A stretch of 64,000 nucleotides of DNA from Planctomycetota bacterium (lineage in GTDB: Bacteria; Planctomycetota; Phycisphaerae; Phycisphaerales; UBA1924), in contig JAFEBO010000003.1 of the NCBI GenBank assembly GCA_018242625.1, positions 248,001-312,000 on the forward strand. The letters are read 5' to 3'. A program made the position numbers and the translations under genes. Every line of letters starts with the position of its first letter. Within the stretch, counting starts at the first letter, position 1. The notes beneath the pieces were generated by a model. The model ran no database searches. It worked only from the letters and a program-made list of their open reading frames with translations, and had not been told where the DNA came from. Positions 1 to 8,867 of this stretch are shown here, piece after piece.

Positions 1-109
1 GCCCAGCGTGCCGGGCTGCGGCTGGCGGATGCGGAAAAAGAACGGGCCTGAGCCCGAGCCAGAAGCTCAAGTCGTTCCCGGACCGTGCGTTGCATACTGC
101 TCATGCAGC

Positions 110-138
110 TTGCACCGATATTCTCAAATTGATATATT
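110..138 (+). promoter_or_regulatory. Candidate sigma70-type promoter
   Basis: TTGCAC at 110-115 and TATATT at 133-138 are separated by 17 bases, close to the consensus for a housekeeping promoter. The AT-rich stretch stands out from its GC-rich surroundings and lies about 80 bases before the start of the first gene. This is read from sequence only. Confidence 0.45.
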
Positions 139-219
139 AGCTAGAACGGGGAAAAGGCGTGCTTCCGGAACGGGCGAGGTTCGGTGCGCGCTGTCAAATC
201 GCCAAGCGAGGATGTATCA

Positions 220-699
220 ATGGGACGTGCGGGCAGTATCGGCGGTGTGATCGTGGTTTTGCTGATGATCGGCCTGGGCTTCGCGAATGCCTACTGGCGC
301 AAGAGCCGCACTGGCGAGGAATTTCGCGTCGCGGTTCACAAGATGATCGCGGACAAATGCGAGGGATACAAGGAGAATCAGGAATACATCGACTGGCTGG
401 TGGATGTTTCCCACGACGAGGCGTTTGCCAAGAACTACCACATGAACTACACGCCCAGATCCCGCTACCGCGCATCGCGTGATGAGAGCACGTTCGACCT
501 GGACGCCTACGCGGATGAACTCTTTGCTGGAATGATCGCCCGCGCCCGAGAGGACAAGGCAGAGAACATCGTTGTGGCCATCGAAAAGATGAAAAAGACT
601 CTTGAAGAAGAGGGCGACAAGGAGGAGGCCGCCGCCGCGAGCGCGAGTGCTTCGAAGGCGGCAGTTTCGCCGCAACGCGGGACCGCGGGCAAGCATTAG
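220..699 (+). CDS. Hypothetical single-pass membrane protein
   Basis: This 159-residue protein opens with a Gly/Val/Leu-rich helix (about residues 5-22) that reads as an uncleaved membrane anchor or signal sequence. A charged, mostly helical soluble part follows, ending in an acidic Glu/Lys stretch and an Ala/Ser-rich tail. No family was recognised. The start at 220 is preferred over an in-frame ATG at 184 because the longer form puts a polar leader before the membrane helix. A candidate promoter lies at 110-138. The gene converges on the GH13 gene, whose stop is 78 bases away. Confidence 0.55.
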   Translation: MGRAGSIGGVIVVLLMIGLGFANAYWRKSRTGEEFRVAVHKMIADKCEGYKENQEYIDWLVDVSHDEAFAKNYHMNYTPRSRYRASRDESTFDLDAYADELFAGMIARAREDKAENIVVAIEKMKKTLEEEGDKEEAAAASASASKAAVSPQRGTAGKH

Positions 700-777
700 A
701 ACCGATCGCCAGGCCCCCTCCGAGTTCTGAGAAACTCAGCCTGCTCGGAAGTGCTCAAATTCAATGCGCAATCCCGC

Positions 778-2478
778 TCATCGCGAAGAAACATCCAGCA
801 CGTACACCGTGCGCGGCAAAAGCACATTGACCGGCACGTAATCCGCCAGGCCGCCCTTGCCAACGACCCTGGGCGCCGCCGGATTCACCACCGCCCCGCC
901 GAGCAGGTCCTTCGGCACACCCGTTTTCGTGAACGGCCCGCTCCCCGCCCGGATGCGGCAGCCCTGCACCGGCTTGTCCGAAAGGTTTGCGATCACGATG
1001 ATCGTCTGATCACCCTCACTCCGCGCAAACGCGTAGACGCTCTTATCGCTCGCATCAAGAGCCGCGTAATCGCCCTTGGCGAGCGCCGGGTTGGCCTGGC
1101 GCAGGCGGATCATCTTCTTATACCAGTTGAGCAGCGAAGCGGGATCCGCTGACTCGGCGGCCACGTTTTTGCTCGTGTAGTCGCTCTGCGCCGGGCGCCA
1201 CGGTTTGCCGGCCGTGAAGCCCGCGTTCGCGTCCGCGCTCCACTGCATGGGAGTGCGCAGGTTTTCGTCGGGCTTGTCGCCAACCGTACCGAGTTCCTCG
1301 CCGTAGTACATGAAGGGAATGCCCGGCTGCGTGAAGAGCAGGGCCGCGGCCAGCTTGGCTTTGGTCACGTCGTTGCCGAATCGCGTCATCACGCGGGTCT
1401 GATCGTGGTTGCTGAGGAACGTCGAGAACTGGTTCCGCGGATACGCCGCCCACGCCTTGGTCGTCGCGTCGCGGAGCCGCTTCGCGTCCGCGTTGTTCAC
1501 CGCGTCGATCGTCGCGAACGACGTGTCGAATTCAAAGCAGGTATCAAGCTGATCGGGGACGTACGTCGCCACGGTCCCGGTGTCGGTCCACACCTCTCCC
1601 ACCGTGAACGCGTCCTTGTTCACCGACTTGTAGTAGTTGTGCCAGTTGTGCAGCCACTCGTGCGTTTCCTTTGTGTTCTCCTGCTGCTGGCCGTCTTCCA
1701 CAAGATGGCGGATCGCATCGAGCCGGTAGCCGTCGATGCCGTAGTCCTTGAGCCAGAACTCGGTGACCTTGTTCATCTCCTTCGTCACTTCCGGATTGCG
1801 GTAGTTCAGGTCCGGCATGTACGAACTGAAAATGCCGTAGTAGTACGTGTTCGGATGGCCGTCGGGCGAGAACCACACTTCCTGGTTCCACGGCCCCTTC
1901 CACGCGGGCTTCTGATTCGCCCAGATGAACCAGTCGTGCTTCGGGTCCTTCGGGTCCCACGCGTTCTTGAACCACGGGTGACTCTTCGAGGTGTGATTCA
2001 GCACCAGATCAAGGATCACCCGGATGTTCCGCTTCTTGCACTCGGCCATGAAGCGTTTGAAGTCTTCGTTGTTGCCGAAGTCCTTCTCGATCGCGTAGTA
2101 GTCGGAAGTTTCGTAGCCGTGATACGACGGCCCCTCGAAGACCGGCATCAGCCAGATCGCGGTCGCGCCGAGGTCCGTCGTCGTGTTCGGGTCGCCGTCG
2201 TTGATGTAATCGAGCCTGTCGATCAGCCCCTGGAAATCACCCACGCCATCGTTGGCGAGCGGCCCTTTCTCAGAGTCTTTGAACGAGCGCACGAACACCT
2301 GATAGAAGACCGCGTCGTTCCACCAGTTGTCCATCCGCTGCGTGCTGCGGTTCTTCCAGCCCGGTGCGGGCGCGGAAGCGGGGACCGGATTCGTTGTTGC
2401 CTGTCCGATCGCAGATGCGGAAAGCAACGCCCCCGCAAGGAGGGCACCGGCTGCGGCGAGTGATCGCGACTGCTTCAT
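778..2478 (-). CDS. Secreted GH13 alpha-glucosidase/alpha-amylase family enzyme
   Basis: A 566-residue glycoside hydrolase family 13 protein with a signal peptide (about residues 1-25). The (beta/alpha)8 barrel follows, with the usual conserved regions: DLVLNH near 157-162, GYRLDAIRH with nucleophile D254, VGEVW with acid/base E295, and SNHD with D359. A C-terminal beta domain ends the protein. All three catalytic carboxylates are present, so it should be active on alpha-1,4 or alpha-1,6 glucan oligosaccharides outside the cytoplasm. The subfamily (oligo-1,6-glucosidase, trehalose synthase-like or amylase) cannot be fixed by eye. A GGAG ribosome site lies just before the ATG. It is transcribed divergently from the SYLF lipoprotein gene. 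Confidence 0.9.
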   Translation of the reverse strand: MKQSRSLAAAGALLAGALLSASAIGQATTNPVPASAPAPGWKNRSTQRMDNWWNDAVFYQVFVRSFKDSEKGPLANDGVGDFQGLIDRLDYINDGDPNTTTDLGATAIWLMPVFEGPSYHGYETSDYYAIEKDFGNNEDFKRFMAECKKRNIRVILDLVLNHTSKSHPWFKNAWDPKDPKHDWFIWANQKPAWKGPWNQEVWFSPDGHPNTYYYGIFSSYMPDLNYRNPEVTKEMNKVTEFWLKDYGIDGYRLDAIRHLVEDGQQQENTKETHEWLHNWHNYYKSVNKDAFTVGEVWTDTGTVATYVPDQLDTCFEFDTSFATIDAVNNADAKRLRDATTKAWAAYPRNQFSTFLSNHDQTRVMTRFGNDVTKAKLAAALLFTQPGIPFMYYGEELGTVGDKPDENLRTPMQWSADANAGFTAGKPWRPAQSDYTSKNVAAESADPASLLNWYKKMIRLRQANPALAKGDYAALDASDKSVYAFARSEGDQTIIVIANLSDKPVQGCRIRAGSGPFTKTGVPKDLLGGAVVNPAAPRVVGKGGLADYVPVNVLLPRTVYVLDVSSR

Positions 2479-2793
2479 ACAAAATCTCCGGGCGAGACTC
2501 TGAGGTTAGCCGCCGCCGCCCAAAGCCCACCCAGGTCGGGCAGTTCGGGACAGCCGCACGCACCCAAAGACCCGATTCCGGGATTGATAGTCAGAATCAG
2601 ATTGGACGCAATTCCGGTTCACACGCCGCGATCTTTGGACGCAACCCTTGAAGGCGTAGCGACTTGCGCACAACCGAGAATCTCTGCACCAAACGGGCGT
2701 GGACTGCGCTTGATGTGATAGAGTGTGATATGTGCGCTCGGACCGTGGCCGCGGAGTCGCGGCCGGGCGGCGCGGGACATGAAAGGGAAAGCA
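2479..2793. other. Divergent intergenic region, GH13 / SYLF lipoprotein
   Basis: About 315 bases between two divergent genes, which must hold promoters for both. No convincing -35/-10 pair, RNA gene or long repeat was seen. Short open frames here have no ribosome site and look spurious. Confidence 0.5.
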
Positions 2794-3375
2794 ATGCAGA
2801 CTCGCAAGATTGCCTGTGCACTGTTGGTCGCCGGCGTGGCCGGTTTGATCGGCGGCTGCGCGACGCCGTCGGGAAACACCACGGCGGAAAAACAAAGCAG
2901 CACGTTGACCATGCGCGACCAGGCTCTGGCCCGCCTTGAGAAGGACCATCCGGAAGCCAAGGCCCAGCTCGCCGGCGCTGCCGGATACGCCGTCTTCCAG
3001 ACGATCGCGATGGGCGCGGGCGTCGGCGGAAGCAACGGCTTCGGCGTCGCCGAGGCGCACGACACGGGCAAGCACACGTTCATGCGCATGTCCAGCAACA
3101 CGATCAACGCGGGCGTGAGCGCCCAGGAAAATCAGCTCGTCCTGATCTTCAAGGACAAGGCCACGTACGACAAGTTCGTCGCGGGCGGCTGGCAATGGGG
3201 CGGCTCCGCTTCATCCGGCGTCAAGGGCACCGACTCGGGCAGCATGAAGAACGAGGCCGGAGGTTCCAACGACAACGTGACCGTCTACCAGATGACCAAG
3301 ACCGGCTTCGCGCTCACCGCCAACCTCGGCGGCGCGCGGTTCTGGCCCGACTCGAGCCTGACCAGCCCGATGTAA
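2794..3375 (+). CDS. SYLF (YSC84-type) domain lipoprotein
   Basis: This 193-residue protein starts with a lipoprotein signal whose lipobox ends LIGGC near residue 21. The rest resembles the SYLF/YSC84 lipid-binding domain: a helical lead-in, then AGYAVFQTIAMGAGVGGSNG and a long stretch of alternating Gly and hydrophobic residues including QLVLIFKDKATYDKF. SYLF proteins bind membrane lipids; bacterial members are mostly uncharacterised envelope lipoproteins. The start at 2794 is chosen because a purine-rich ribosome site lies about 6 bases upstream and the signal peptide then begins normally. Two earlier in-frame ATGs would add a non-signal leader. A strong terminator follows. Confidence 0.8.
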   Translation: MQTRKIACALLVAGVAGLIGGCATPSGNTTAEKQSSTLTMRDQALARLEKDHPEAKAQLAGAAGYAVFQTIAMGAGVGGSNGFGVAEAHDTGKHTFMRMSSNTINAGVSAQENQLVLIFKDKATYDKFVAGGWQWGGSASSGVKGTDSGSMKNEAGGSNDNVTVYQMTKTGFALTANLGGARFWPDSSLTSPM

Positions 3376-3398
3376 ATCATCGGACTCGCGTGTAAAGC

Positions 3399-3428
3399 AA
3401 AAACCCCGGCCTTCGCCGGGGTTTTTTC
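3399..3428 (+). terminator. Rho-independent terminator
   Basis: AACCCCGGC and GCCGGGGTT form a GC-rich stem around a CTTC tetraloop, followed by a T run. A-rich sequence on the other side means it can also end transcription from the minus strand, although the convergent subtilase gene ends 21 bases further on at 3450. Confidence 0.9.
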
Positions 3429-3449
3429 GTCTTCCGAGATACCGCCGCC

Positions 3450-5360
3450 TCAGCGCTTCAGGGCCGCGATCGTCTTCTTCGGGTTGATGATCAGGCGGCC
3501 GGGATACCCCTCCATCGGGTCGGCGTTCTTCGTGATGAGATCGACGACCTGCGAAGGTGTCAGACGCGGGTCCAGAGCGAGAACCTTGCCGGCGAGGTTG
3601 GCGACATTGGGCGATGCCATCGAAGTGCCGCTGAACTTGAGACGCTTGCCGCCCGGAATGTAGGACTCGACCTCAAAGCCGTTGGCGTACAGGGTGACGC
3701 CCTTGCCGAAGGTGGTGAAACCCGTGGGCTTGCCGGAAGAGTCGATTGCGCCGATCGTGATCAGATTGGGGCACGTGAGCGCGGACGGGATCATCTCCGA
3801 GAAGTCGTTGTCGTTGTCGCTGTTGCCCGCCGCGGCGACAAAGAGAATGCCCGGCGCACCCGCGATCGCTTCCTGCAGCGCATCCTTGCCGATCTTGAAG
3901 ATCTTGCGCGACATTTCCGCCCGCTCTTCCTTGTTCGCGCCGATGCCTTTCTGCTCGAGCTCGTTCTCGACATCCTTGCGGCTCCCGCCCCAGGACATGT
4001 TGACCACGCGAACGCCCGCCGCCTTCATGTAGTTCACCGTGTCGCGGTACATGGCGGCGATGGCCCGGGCCTGCTCCTCGCTCGGAGCCGTTTCAGGGAT
4101 CGTGCGATAGTCAAAGGCCAGCCTGGCGACGAGGATCCGAGCGAACGGGTTGCCTTCCGACGCGATCCCCGCGACGTGGGTGCCGTGAGAATACATGCCG
4201 AAAAGGCCCAGATCTTCCTGGAAATCCTTGACCTGTTCGGGCTTCAGGCTGGTGATGTACTTCTTGAACTCGGTGGCTTCGGGCGAATCGACGCTCGCTT
4301 GCACGTCCTGCGAGCCCTTGGCGTACTTGGTCACCGTATCAAGAGGCGACTTCATGCCGCTCACCGAGTGCAGCAGCGCCGACTCGCGCTTTCCGTCCTT
4401 GTCGTAGGCGATGCCGTTCACGTCGCCGACAAACCCGTTCCCGTCGTTGTCCTTGCCGTTGGCTTTTTCTTTCTCGTTGACCCAGAGATTCCCGGAATAG
4501 AGCGACGTATCGACGCCCGAATCCCAGATGCAGATGACGACCGGAGTCGCTTTTTCCGAGGGATCAAGCCGGACCAGGTTGGGGGTCCAGGTGTCCGACC
4601 GCGGGGCCGCGTGGGAGGCGATGATCCCGGAATAGACCTCGGCAACCATCGGCTGCACCGGAAGGATGCGGTCGATGGTGACACGCATGGCGATCATCGT
4701 GTTCGCGAAATCGCCCGAAAGCTCGTTCTTGTTCATCGCCACCATCGGGTCGAGCTGCGCGGAAACCTGGCCCATGACTAGGTCCTTCCGGAGGATCTCG
4801 GCACGCCCCTTGGCGGACTTGACGTCCTCGCCGACCTTGTCCCACGGGAGCGCGCTGATGCGCTTCTGAAGTTCGGACTTGAACGCGGCCTGGAACTTGG
4901 CCTGGTCGGCGCCGGCGATCTTTTCGGCCTCGAAAAGCGAGAGGAGCACCTGTCCGTTCATCAGCTTTTTCGATTCCTTGGTCTCCAGCTCGCGGATCTT
5001 GGCGAGCAGAGCGATGGCATCGGCCTGCCGGTTCTCGAAGATGGCGATCTGCTGCAGGGTGGTGTAATAGGCCTGGAGAGTTGTGCGGTCCTGGATGTCG
5101 TACTTGTCCAGGTCGGACTGCAGGTTGGCCTTGACCTGGGCCACGAAGTCTTTGAACGGCTTGTCAGACAGCAGGAATTCCGAAGCCTTGCCCTCCACTT
5201 TGTAGCTGTGGCGGGGCAGATCGTCGGCGGTCTTGACCGGGATCTTGCCGGAGGCCTGATTCGCGGGTGCCGGCGCGGGCTCGGCGAGCACCACGGCCGG
5301 AGACAGGAGAGAGAGCAGGGCGCTCGCCGCGAGACGTGCATGGGTCGGAAGCTGCTTCAA
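3450..5360 (-). CDS. Secreted subtilisin-family (S8) serine protease
   Basis: A 636-residue peptidase S8 protein. After a signal peptide (about 1-26) comes a roughly 240-residue helical N-terminal region that matches no inhibitor propeptide I know. The catalytic domain has Asp280 (IWDSGVD), His392 (SHGTHVAGIAS), oxyanion Asn513 (AAGNSD) and Ser580 (SGTSMASPN), so the triad is complete. About 110 residues separate the Asp and His motifs, longer than in subtilisin; this insert includes a KDNDGNGFVGD stretch that could bind calcium. The protein ends soon after the catalytic domain, with no C-terminal sorting domain. It is probably an exported protease; its substrate is unknown. Confidence 0.92.
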   Translation of the reverse strand: MKQLPTHARLAASALLSLLSPAVVLAEPAPAPANQASGKIPVKTADDLPRHSYKVEGKASEFLLSDKPFKDFVAQVKANLQSDLDKYDIQDRTTLQAYYTTLQQIAIFENRQADAIALLAKIRELETKESKKLMNGQVLLSLFEAEKIAGADQAKFQAAFKSELQKRISALPWDKVGEDVKSAKGRAEILRKDLVMGQVSAQLDPMVAMNKNELSGDFANTMIAMRVTIDRILPVQPMVAEVYSGIIASHAAPRSDTWTPNLVRLDPSEKATPVVICIWDSGVDTSLYSGNLWVNEKEKANGKDNDGNGFVGDVNGIAYDKDGKRESALLHSVSGMKSPLDTVTKYAKGSQDVQASVDSPEATEFKKYITSLKPEQVKDFQEDLGLFGMYSHGTHVAGIASEGNPFARILVARLAFDYRTIPETAPSEEQARAIAAMYRDTVNYMKAAGVRVVNMSWGGSRKDVENELEQKGIGANKEERAEMSRKIFKIGKDALQEAIAGAPGILFVAAAGNSDNDNDFSEMIPSALTCPNLITIGAIDSSGKPTGFTTFGKGVTLYANGFEVESYIPGGKRLKFSGTSMASPNVANLAGKVLALDPRLTPSQVVDLITKNADPMEGYPGRLIINPKKTIAALKR

Positions 5361-5906
5361 GCTGAGATCCTTTCAAAGATGGGGGCGATCGCGGGTCTTT
5401 GGGGCAACAGACGGAGCCGGTTGCGAAATTGCCCGAACTGGGGCAGATCGCGCGGCACTGCAAAAAAGAAACTCCAAAAAGACATGGAAGTCCAGAATCC
5501 TGCAATTCTTGCGCGAGACGTGGTCCGATATCCCTGGGTGAACTCCCAAATTGGGTTTCCGAGGCCCGGAAGACGCCGGGAACGTCTTGTATTGGATACA
5601 CTAGCCCCGGATTTTTACTGCGTTTGGGAAGGACACCGGGTCGTCTCCCGGTCCTTCGCAAGAGAAGTGGCGGGGTGACTTTCGTCGGTATGAAAAAGGA
5701 ACCTTGGCAATTCGGGGCGTGGGCGTCGGAAGGCCGGCGCTTGAGCTTTTTGATGCGTCGCCGCGTGGGATCGATCGCGCGGCAGTGTTTATTCTGTCAT
5801 GGTCGTCGCTTGCGGTCGAGGCCGGCATGCGCGATCGAATTTACCCATTCCGGTGGCGCTGGGGCCACCGGGAGCATGAGCCCGGTCTCGGCGTGAGAGG
5901 ATTTTT
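5361..5906. other. Long non-coding region between subtilase and DUF11 genes
   Basis: About 546 bases separate divergent genes. Open frames here have no ribosome site or recognisable product. A small inverted repeat, TGTAT-TGG-ATACA at 5588-5600, is the only symmetric element noticed. The region should hold promoters for both neighbours and could carry a long 5' leader for the DUF11 gene, but no known riboswitch was identified. Confidence 0.45.
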
Positions 5907-7532
5907 ATGAACACACTTTGCAGGCTGATCGGAACGGCTGCCCTGACCGCGATGGTCGGGTCAGGAATGATCGGGTGTCAGGCGAACGGTAAGCGTTTGC
6001 CCACGGAAGAAGCTCCGACGCGCGTTGGCGCGTACGGGTACTACTGGCGCAAGGAGCAGCCCAAGGCTGTCCCGGCCGCGGCTCCGGCCCCGGCCCCGAA
6101 GTCTGACCCGTGCAACCCGGTCATCGGCCCGGACATGATGACCACCAAGCAGGGCTTCCCGACGGGCGATATGGCCTCGTCGCACGTCATGCTGCAGGAA
6201 GTCTTCCCCTCGATGGTGAAGGCGAACAGCAACTTCCCCTACAAGATCTACGTGAGCAACCTCACGAACGCGACCCTCAGCAACGTGATGGTCACCGCCA
6301 CGAGCATGCAGAACCGCCAGATCGTGACCAGCACCCCGCAGGCCACCTCGAGCGGCCCCAACGGCGAGACCCGCTGGTTCATCGGCGACCTTGCCCCGGG
6401 CAAGTGCGCTGTGATCGATGCCACGGCGAAGGCCAGCGGCGTCGGCAACAGCTCGACCTGCCTCACGGTCAGCTATGCCAACTCGCTCTGCTCGAACCTT
6501 CAGGTCGTCCAGCCTGCGATCGCTCTGACCCACAAGGTCACGCCGAACGCGACGGTCTGCGATGCCATCAACGCGACCTTTGAGGTCAAGAACACGGGTT
6601 CGGGCCCGGCCACCAACGTCAAGGTCGCGGAAACCCTCCCGGCCGGCATGACGACCATGGACGGCGCGACCACCTACACCTTTGACGCGGGCACCCTCAC
6701 CCAGGGTCAGAGCAAGCCCTTCAGCCTCGGTCTCAAGACGACCAAGCCCGGCACCTACGTGATCCCCTCGAAGGTCACCGCCGATGACGGCCTGTTCGCT
6801 CAGTCCGAACCCCAGACGGTCAAGGTGACCCAGCCGGCCCTCAAGATCGTCGCCGAGTGCCCGCAGGGTGGCCTAGTCGGCCGCACCGGTCGCCCGCTGA
6901 CCTTCAAGTTCACCGTGACCAACTCGGGTGACGCTCCGGCGGCCACCACCGTGTCGGCCACTGCTCCGTCGAACGCGACGTTCGTCTCCGCCGACAACGG
7001 CGGCACGGGCGGCCCGGGCGGCACCACCTGGAACCTCGGCAGCCTCGCTCCCGGCGCGACCAAGACGGTCAGCATGACCGTGAACGCGTCGGCCGGCGGC
7101 GCGATCTCCACCACCGCGACGGCCAGCGCTCCCTGCGCCACCGCCGTCACGGCTCCGTGCTCGGCCACCATGCAGGGCCTGCCTGACGTCGGCACCCTGG
7201 TCTCGGACGACGACGGCGTCGTCAACGTGGGCGTGAACCACGACTACGTCTGCGAGGTCAAGAACCAGGGCATGGTTCCCCTCACGAACGTGAAGATGAC
7301 CATGGAGATCCCGTCTGCCATCACCTTCATCAGCTCGGCTCAGCCGAACAAGATGGAGAACGGCAAGCTGGTCTTCGAGGTCGGCACCCTGGCCGTCGGT
7401 CAGTCCAAGTCCTGGCGCTTCACCGCCAAGGCGACGACCCCCGGCGAGCACCTGGTCTCGGGCATCACCACCTGCAGCGAACTCAAGACGCCGGTGCGTG
7501 ACGACGAGCTGACCAACTACGTCAAGGAGTAA
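5907..7532 (+). CDS. Secreted DUF11-repeat lipoprotein-like surface protein
   Basis: A 541-residue exported protein. Its signal ends in a possible lipobox (SGMIGC near residue 24), followed by an Ala/Pro-rich linker. Four DUF11-like beta-sandwich repeats occupy roughly residues 85-200, 205-305, 308-410 and 425-535. They share the pattern N-x-G-x-x-P-(A/L)-T-N-V, then a hydrophobic strand, then G-(T/S/D)-L-A-x-G. DUF11 proteins are large surface or cell-wall proteins in planctomycetes, chlamydiae (OmcB) and many others. Pairs of Cys in several repeats suggest disulfides. A GAGAGGA ribosome site precedes the ATG. Codon use is strongly biased to GC-ending codons, consistent with high expression. 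A terminator follows directly. Confidence 0.85.
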   Translation: MNTLCRLIGTAALTAMVGSGMIGCQANGKRLPTEEAPTRVGAYGYYWRKEQPKAVPAAAPAPAPKSDPCNPVIGPDMMTTKQGFPTGDMASSHVMLQEVFPSMVKANSNFPYKIYVSNLTNATLSNVMVTATSMQNRQIVTSTPQATSSGPNGETRWFIGDLAPGKCAVIDATAKASGVGNSSTCLTVSYANSLCSNLQVVQPAIALTHKVTPNATVCDAINATFEVKNTGSGPATNVKVAETLPAGMTTMDGATTYTFDAGTLTQGQSKPFSLGLKTTKPGTYVIPSKVTADDGLFAQSEPQTVKVTQPALKIVAECPQGGLVGRTGRPLTFKFTVTNSGDAPAATTVSATAPSNATFVSADNGGTGGPGGTTWNLGSLAPGATKTVSMTVNASAGGAISTTATASAPCATAVTAPCSATMQGLPDVGTLVSDDDGVVNVGVNHDYVCEVKNQGMVPLTNVKMTMEIPSAITFISSAQPNKMENGKLVFEVGTLAVGQSKSWRFTAKATTPGEHLVSGITTCSELKTPVRDDELTNYVKE

Positions 7533-7561
7533 TCCCTGACGGGTTGAAACCCTGTACTCCG

Positions 7562-7596
7562 AAAGGCCCGCGTGAAAACGCGGGCCTTTTCTTTTG
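7562..7596 (+). terminator. Rho-independent terminator of the DUF11 gene
   Basis: AAGGCCCGCG and CGCGGGCCTT form a 10-bp stem with a short A-rich loop, followed by TTTTCTTTT. It begins about 30 bases after the DUF11 stop. The first in-frame GTG of the next gene falls inside this hairpin, which bears on the start choice there. Confidence 0.9.
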
Positions 7597-7613
7597 GGTC
7601 AATCATTCCGGGA

Positions 7614-8858
7614 GTGGCCGCTCTTCCGATCAATCCTCAGCGACAGGCAGAGCTCCTTACGCTCGCCGGCGAGGCTGTGGCGCGGGGCGAGCTTGAGCTC
7701 GGCGATCGCCTCTGCCGCGAGATGCAGGCGGTCGGTTGGCTGGACGAACGCGGCTGGCTGTTGATCGCCCAGATCGCCCTGAAGGTCCACCGCCCCGACG
7801 TTGCCAAGAGGGCGGCTTCGAACGCTGGGGATTCCCCCCAAACCCGCGCCCTCAGCCGGGCCATCGCAGAGATCGCTCCGCCTCCGATGGCACCTCAGGG
7901 AGCTGTTCATGTAATCCGCGCATGGGGGCAAGGTTTCTGGTCGGATGTGGATCATGTGATCGGGCAGCTGCTGGTGGCAGAGATCTGCGGTCGGAGTCCG
8001 ATCGTCTTGTGGGGCCGGACCAGCCGGTTCGGTGCCGGCTCCGGCAATGCCTGGGATTCGTTCTTTGAGCCCGTGGGCGACGCCGCCGCGGCCATGGGCG
8101 ATTTCTTCCCTCCCAAGTGGAACCGAGAGAATCTCTCCGGAGACGAAAACGGAGCGTTTTCCGGCCCGTGGTCGCGGATGGCGGCGTTGCCGTTCTTCGG
8201 ACGTCCTGAGCAGGCGACCGTCAGCGATTTTCACGCACCCCCCGCAGGAGTTCTGCATTGGGTGCGGGCCGACAGTGAATTCTCCGGCCGACCTCTCGGC
8301 GACGTTTATGCTGGCCTGATCGCCAGGCACGTACGGGTGCGAGCTGAAATCATGGAGAAGGCCGAGCGAATGCGGCAACGGCTCGGGATCGGGGATGGGA
8401 GCGGAGTGCTGGCGATTCACATCCGAGGGAGCGACAAGGCGGTTGAGATGGGTGATCTGCGCCCCGTCTTTGCCGCCTACGACGCCGAAATCAAAGAGCA
8501 ACTCGACACGATGGGCCCGGGCGCCCGCATCCTGCTGCTGACGGACTGGGAACCTGCCGCGACGGAATACCGCCGGCGGTTTGGGTCTCGCGTGCTCGAA
8601 ACGGGCGCGCGACGCACCGCCGGAAAGGTCGGCCTTCACTTCCTTGCGGAGCGGGATGGGCGACAGCTGGGTGAGCAGGTTCTGATCGACACGCTTCTGG
8701 CGGCGGGCTGCGGGGCGCTGGTCGGAATGGCATACAGCAACGTCTCGCTGTTCATGTCGTACTTTGCCCGTCTGCGCGGGCTTGCGGCCCAGCGCATCTC
8801 GCTGGTCGGGCCCAATCTGCACGAGAATCTCAACTCGTTCCTGCTCCGGCGGGCGTGA
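7614..8858 (+). CDS. Putative NodZ/GT23-like glycosyltransferase
   Basis: Roughly 414 residues. The N-terminal 60 residues form a short TPR-like helical repeat; the rest looks like an alpha-1,6-fucosyltransferase fold. The clearest mark is IHIRGSDK about two thirds along, which matches the H-x-R-x-x-D-K donor-binding motif of GT23 (FUT8/NodZ) and related families. Later, LLLTDWEPAATEYRRRFG and a Gly/Ala-rich ALVGMAYSNVSLFMSYFAR resemble the family's C-terminal nucleotide-sugar site. Acceptor and donor are unknown. The start is uncertain: an in-frame GTG at 7572 sits inside the preceding terminator, so GTG 7614 is preferred, though it has no well-spaced ribosome site. The gene converges on manA with a 9-base gap. 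Confidence 0.6.
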   Translation: MAALPINPQRQAELLTLAGEAVARGELELGDRLCREMQAVGWLDERGWLLIAQIALKVHRPDVAKRAASNAGDSPQTRALSRAIAEIAPPPMAPQGAVHVIRAWGQGFWSDVDHVIGQLLVAEICGRSPIVLWGRTSRFGAGSGNAWDSFFEPVGDAAAAMGDFFPPKWNRENLSGDENGAFSGPWSRMAALPFFGRPEQATVSDFHAPPAGVLHWVRADSEFSGRPLGDVYAGLIARHVRVRAEIMEKAERMRQRLGIGDGSGVLAIHIRGSDKAVEMGDLRPVFAAYDAEIKEQLDTMGPGARILLLTDWEPAATEYRRRFGSRVLETGARRTAGKVGLHFLAERDGRQLGEQVLIDTLLAAGCGALVGMAYSNVSLFMSYFARLRGLAAQRISLVGPNLHENLNSFLLRRA

Positions 8859-8867
8859 TTCGGCTCG

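Noticed and set aside
5588..5600. TGTAT-TGG-ATACA inverted repeat before the DUF11 gene
   Set aside because: Only 5-base arms; no matching regulator or second copy found.
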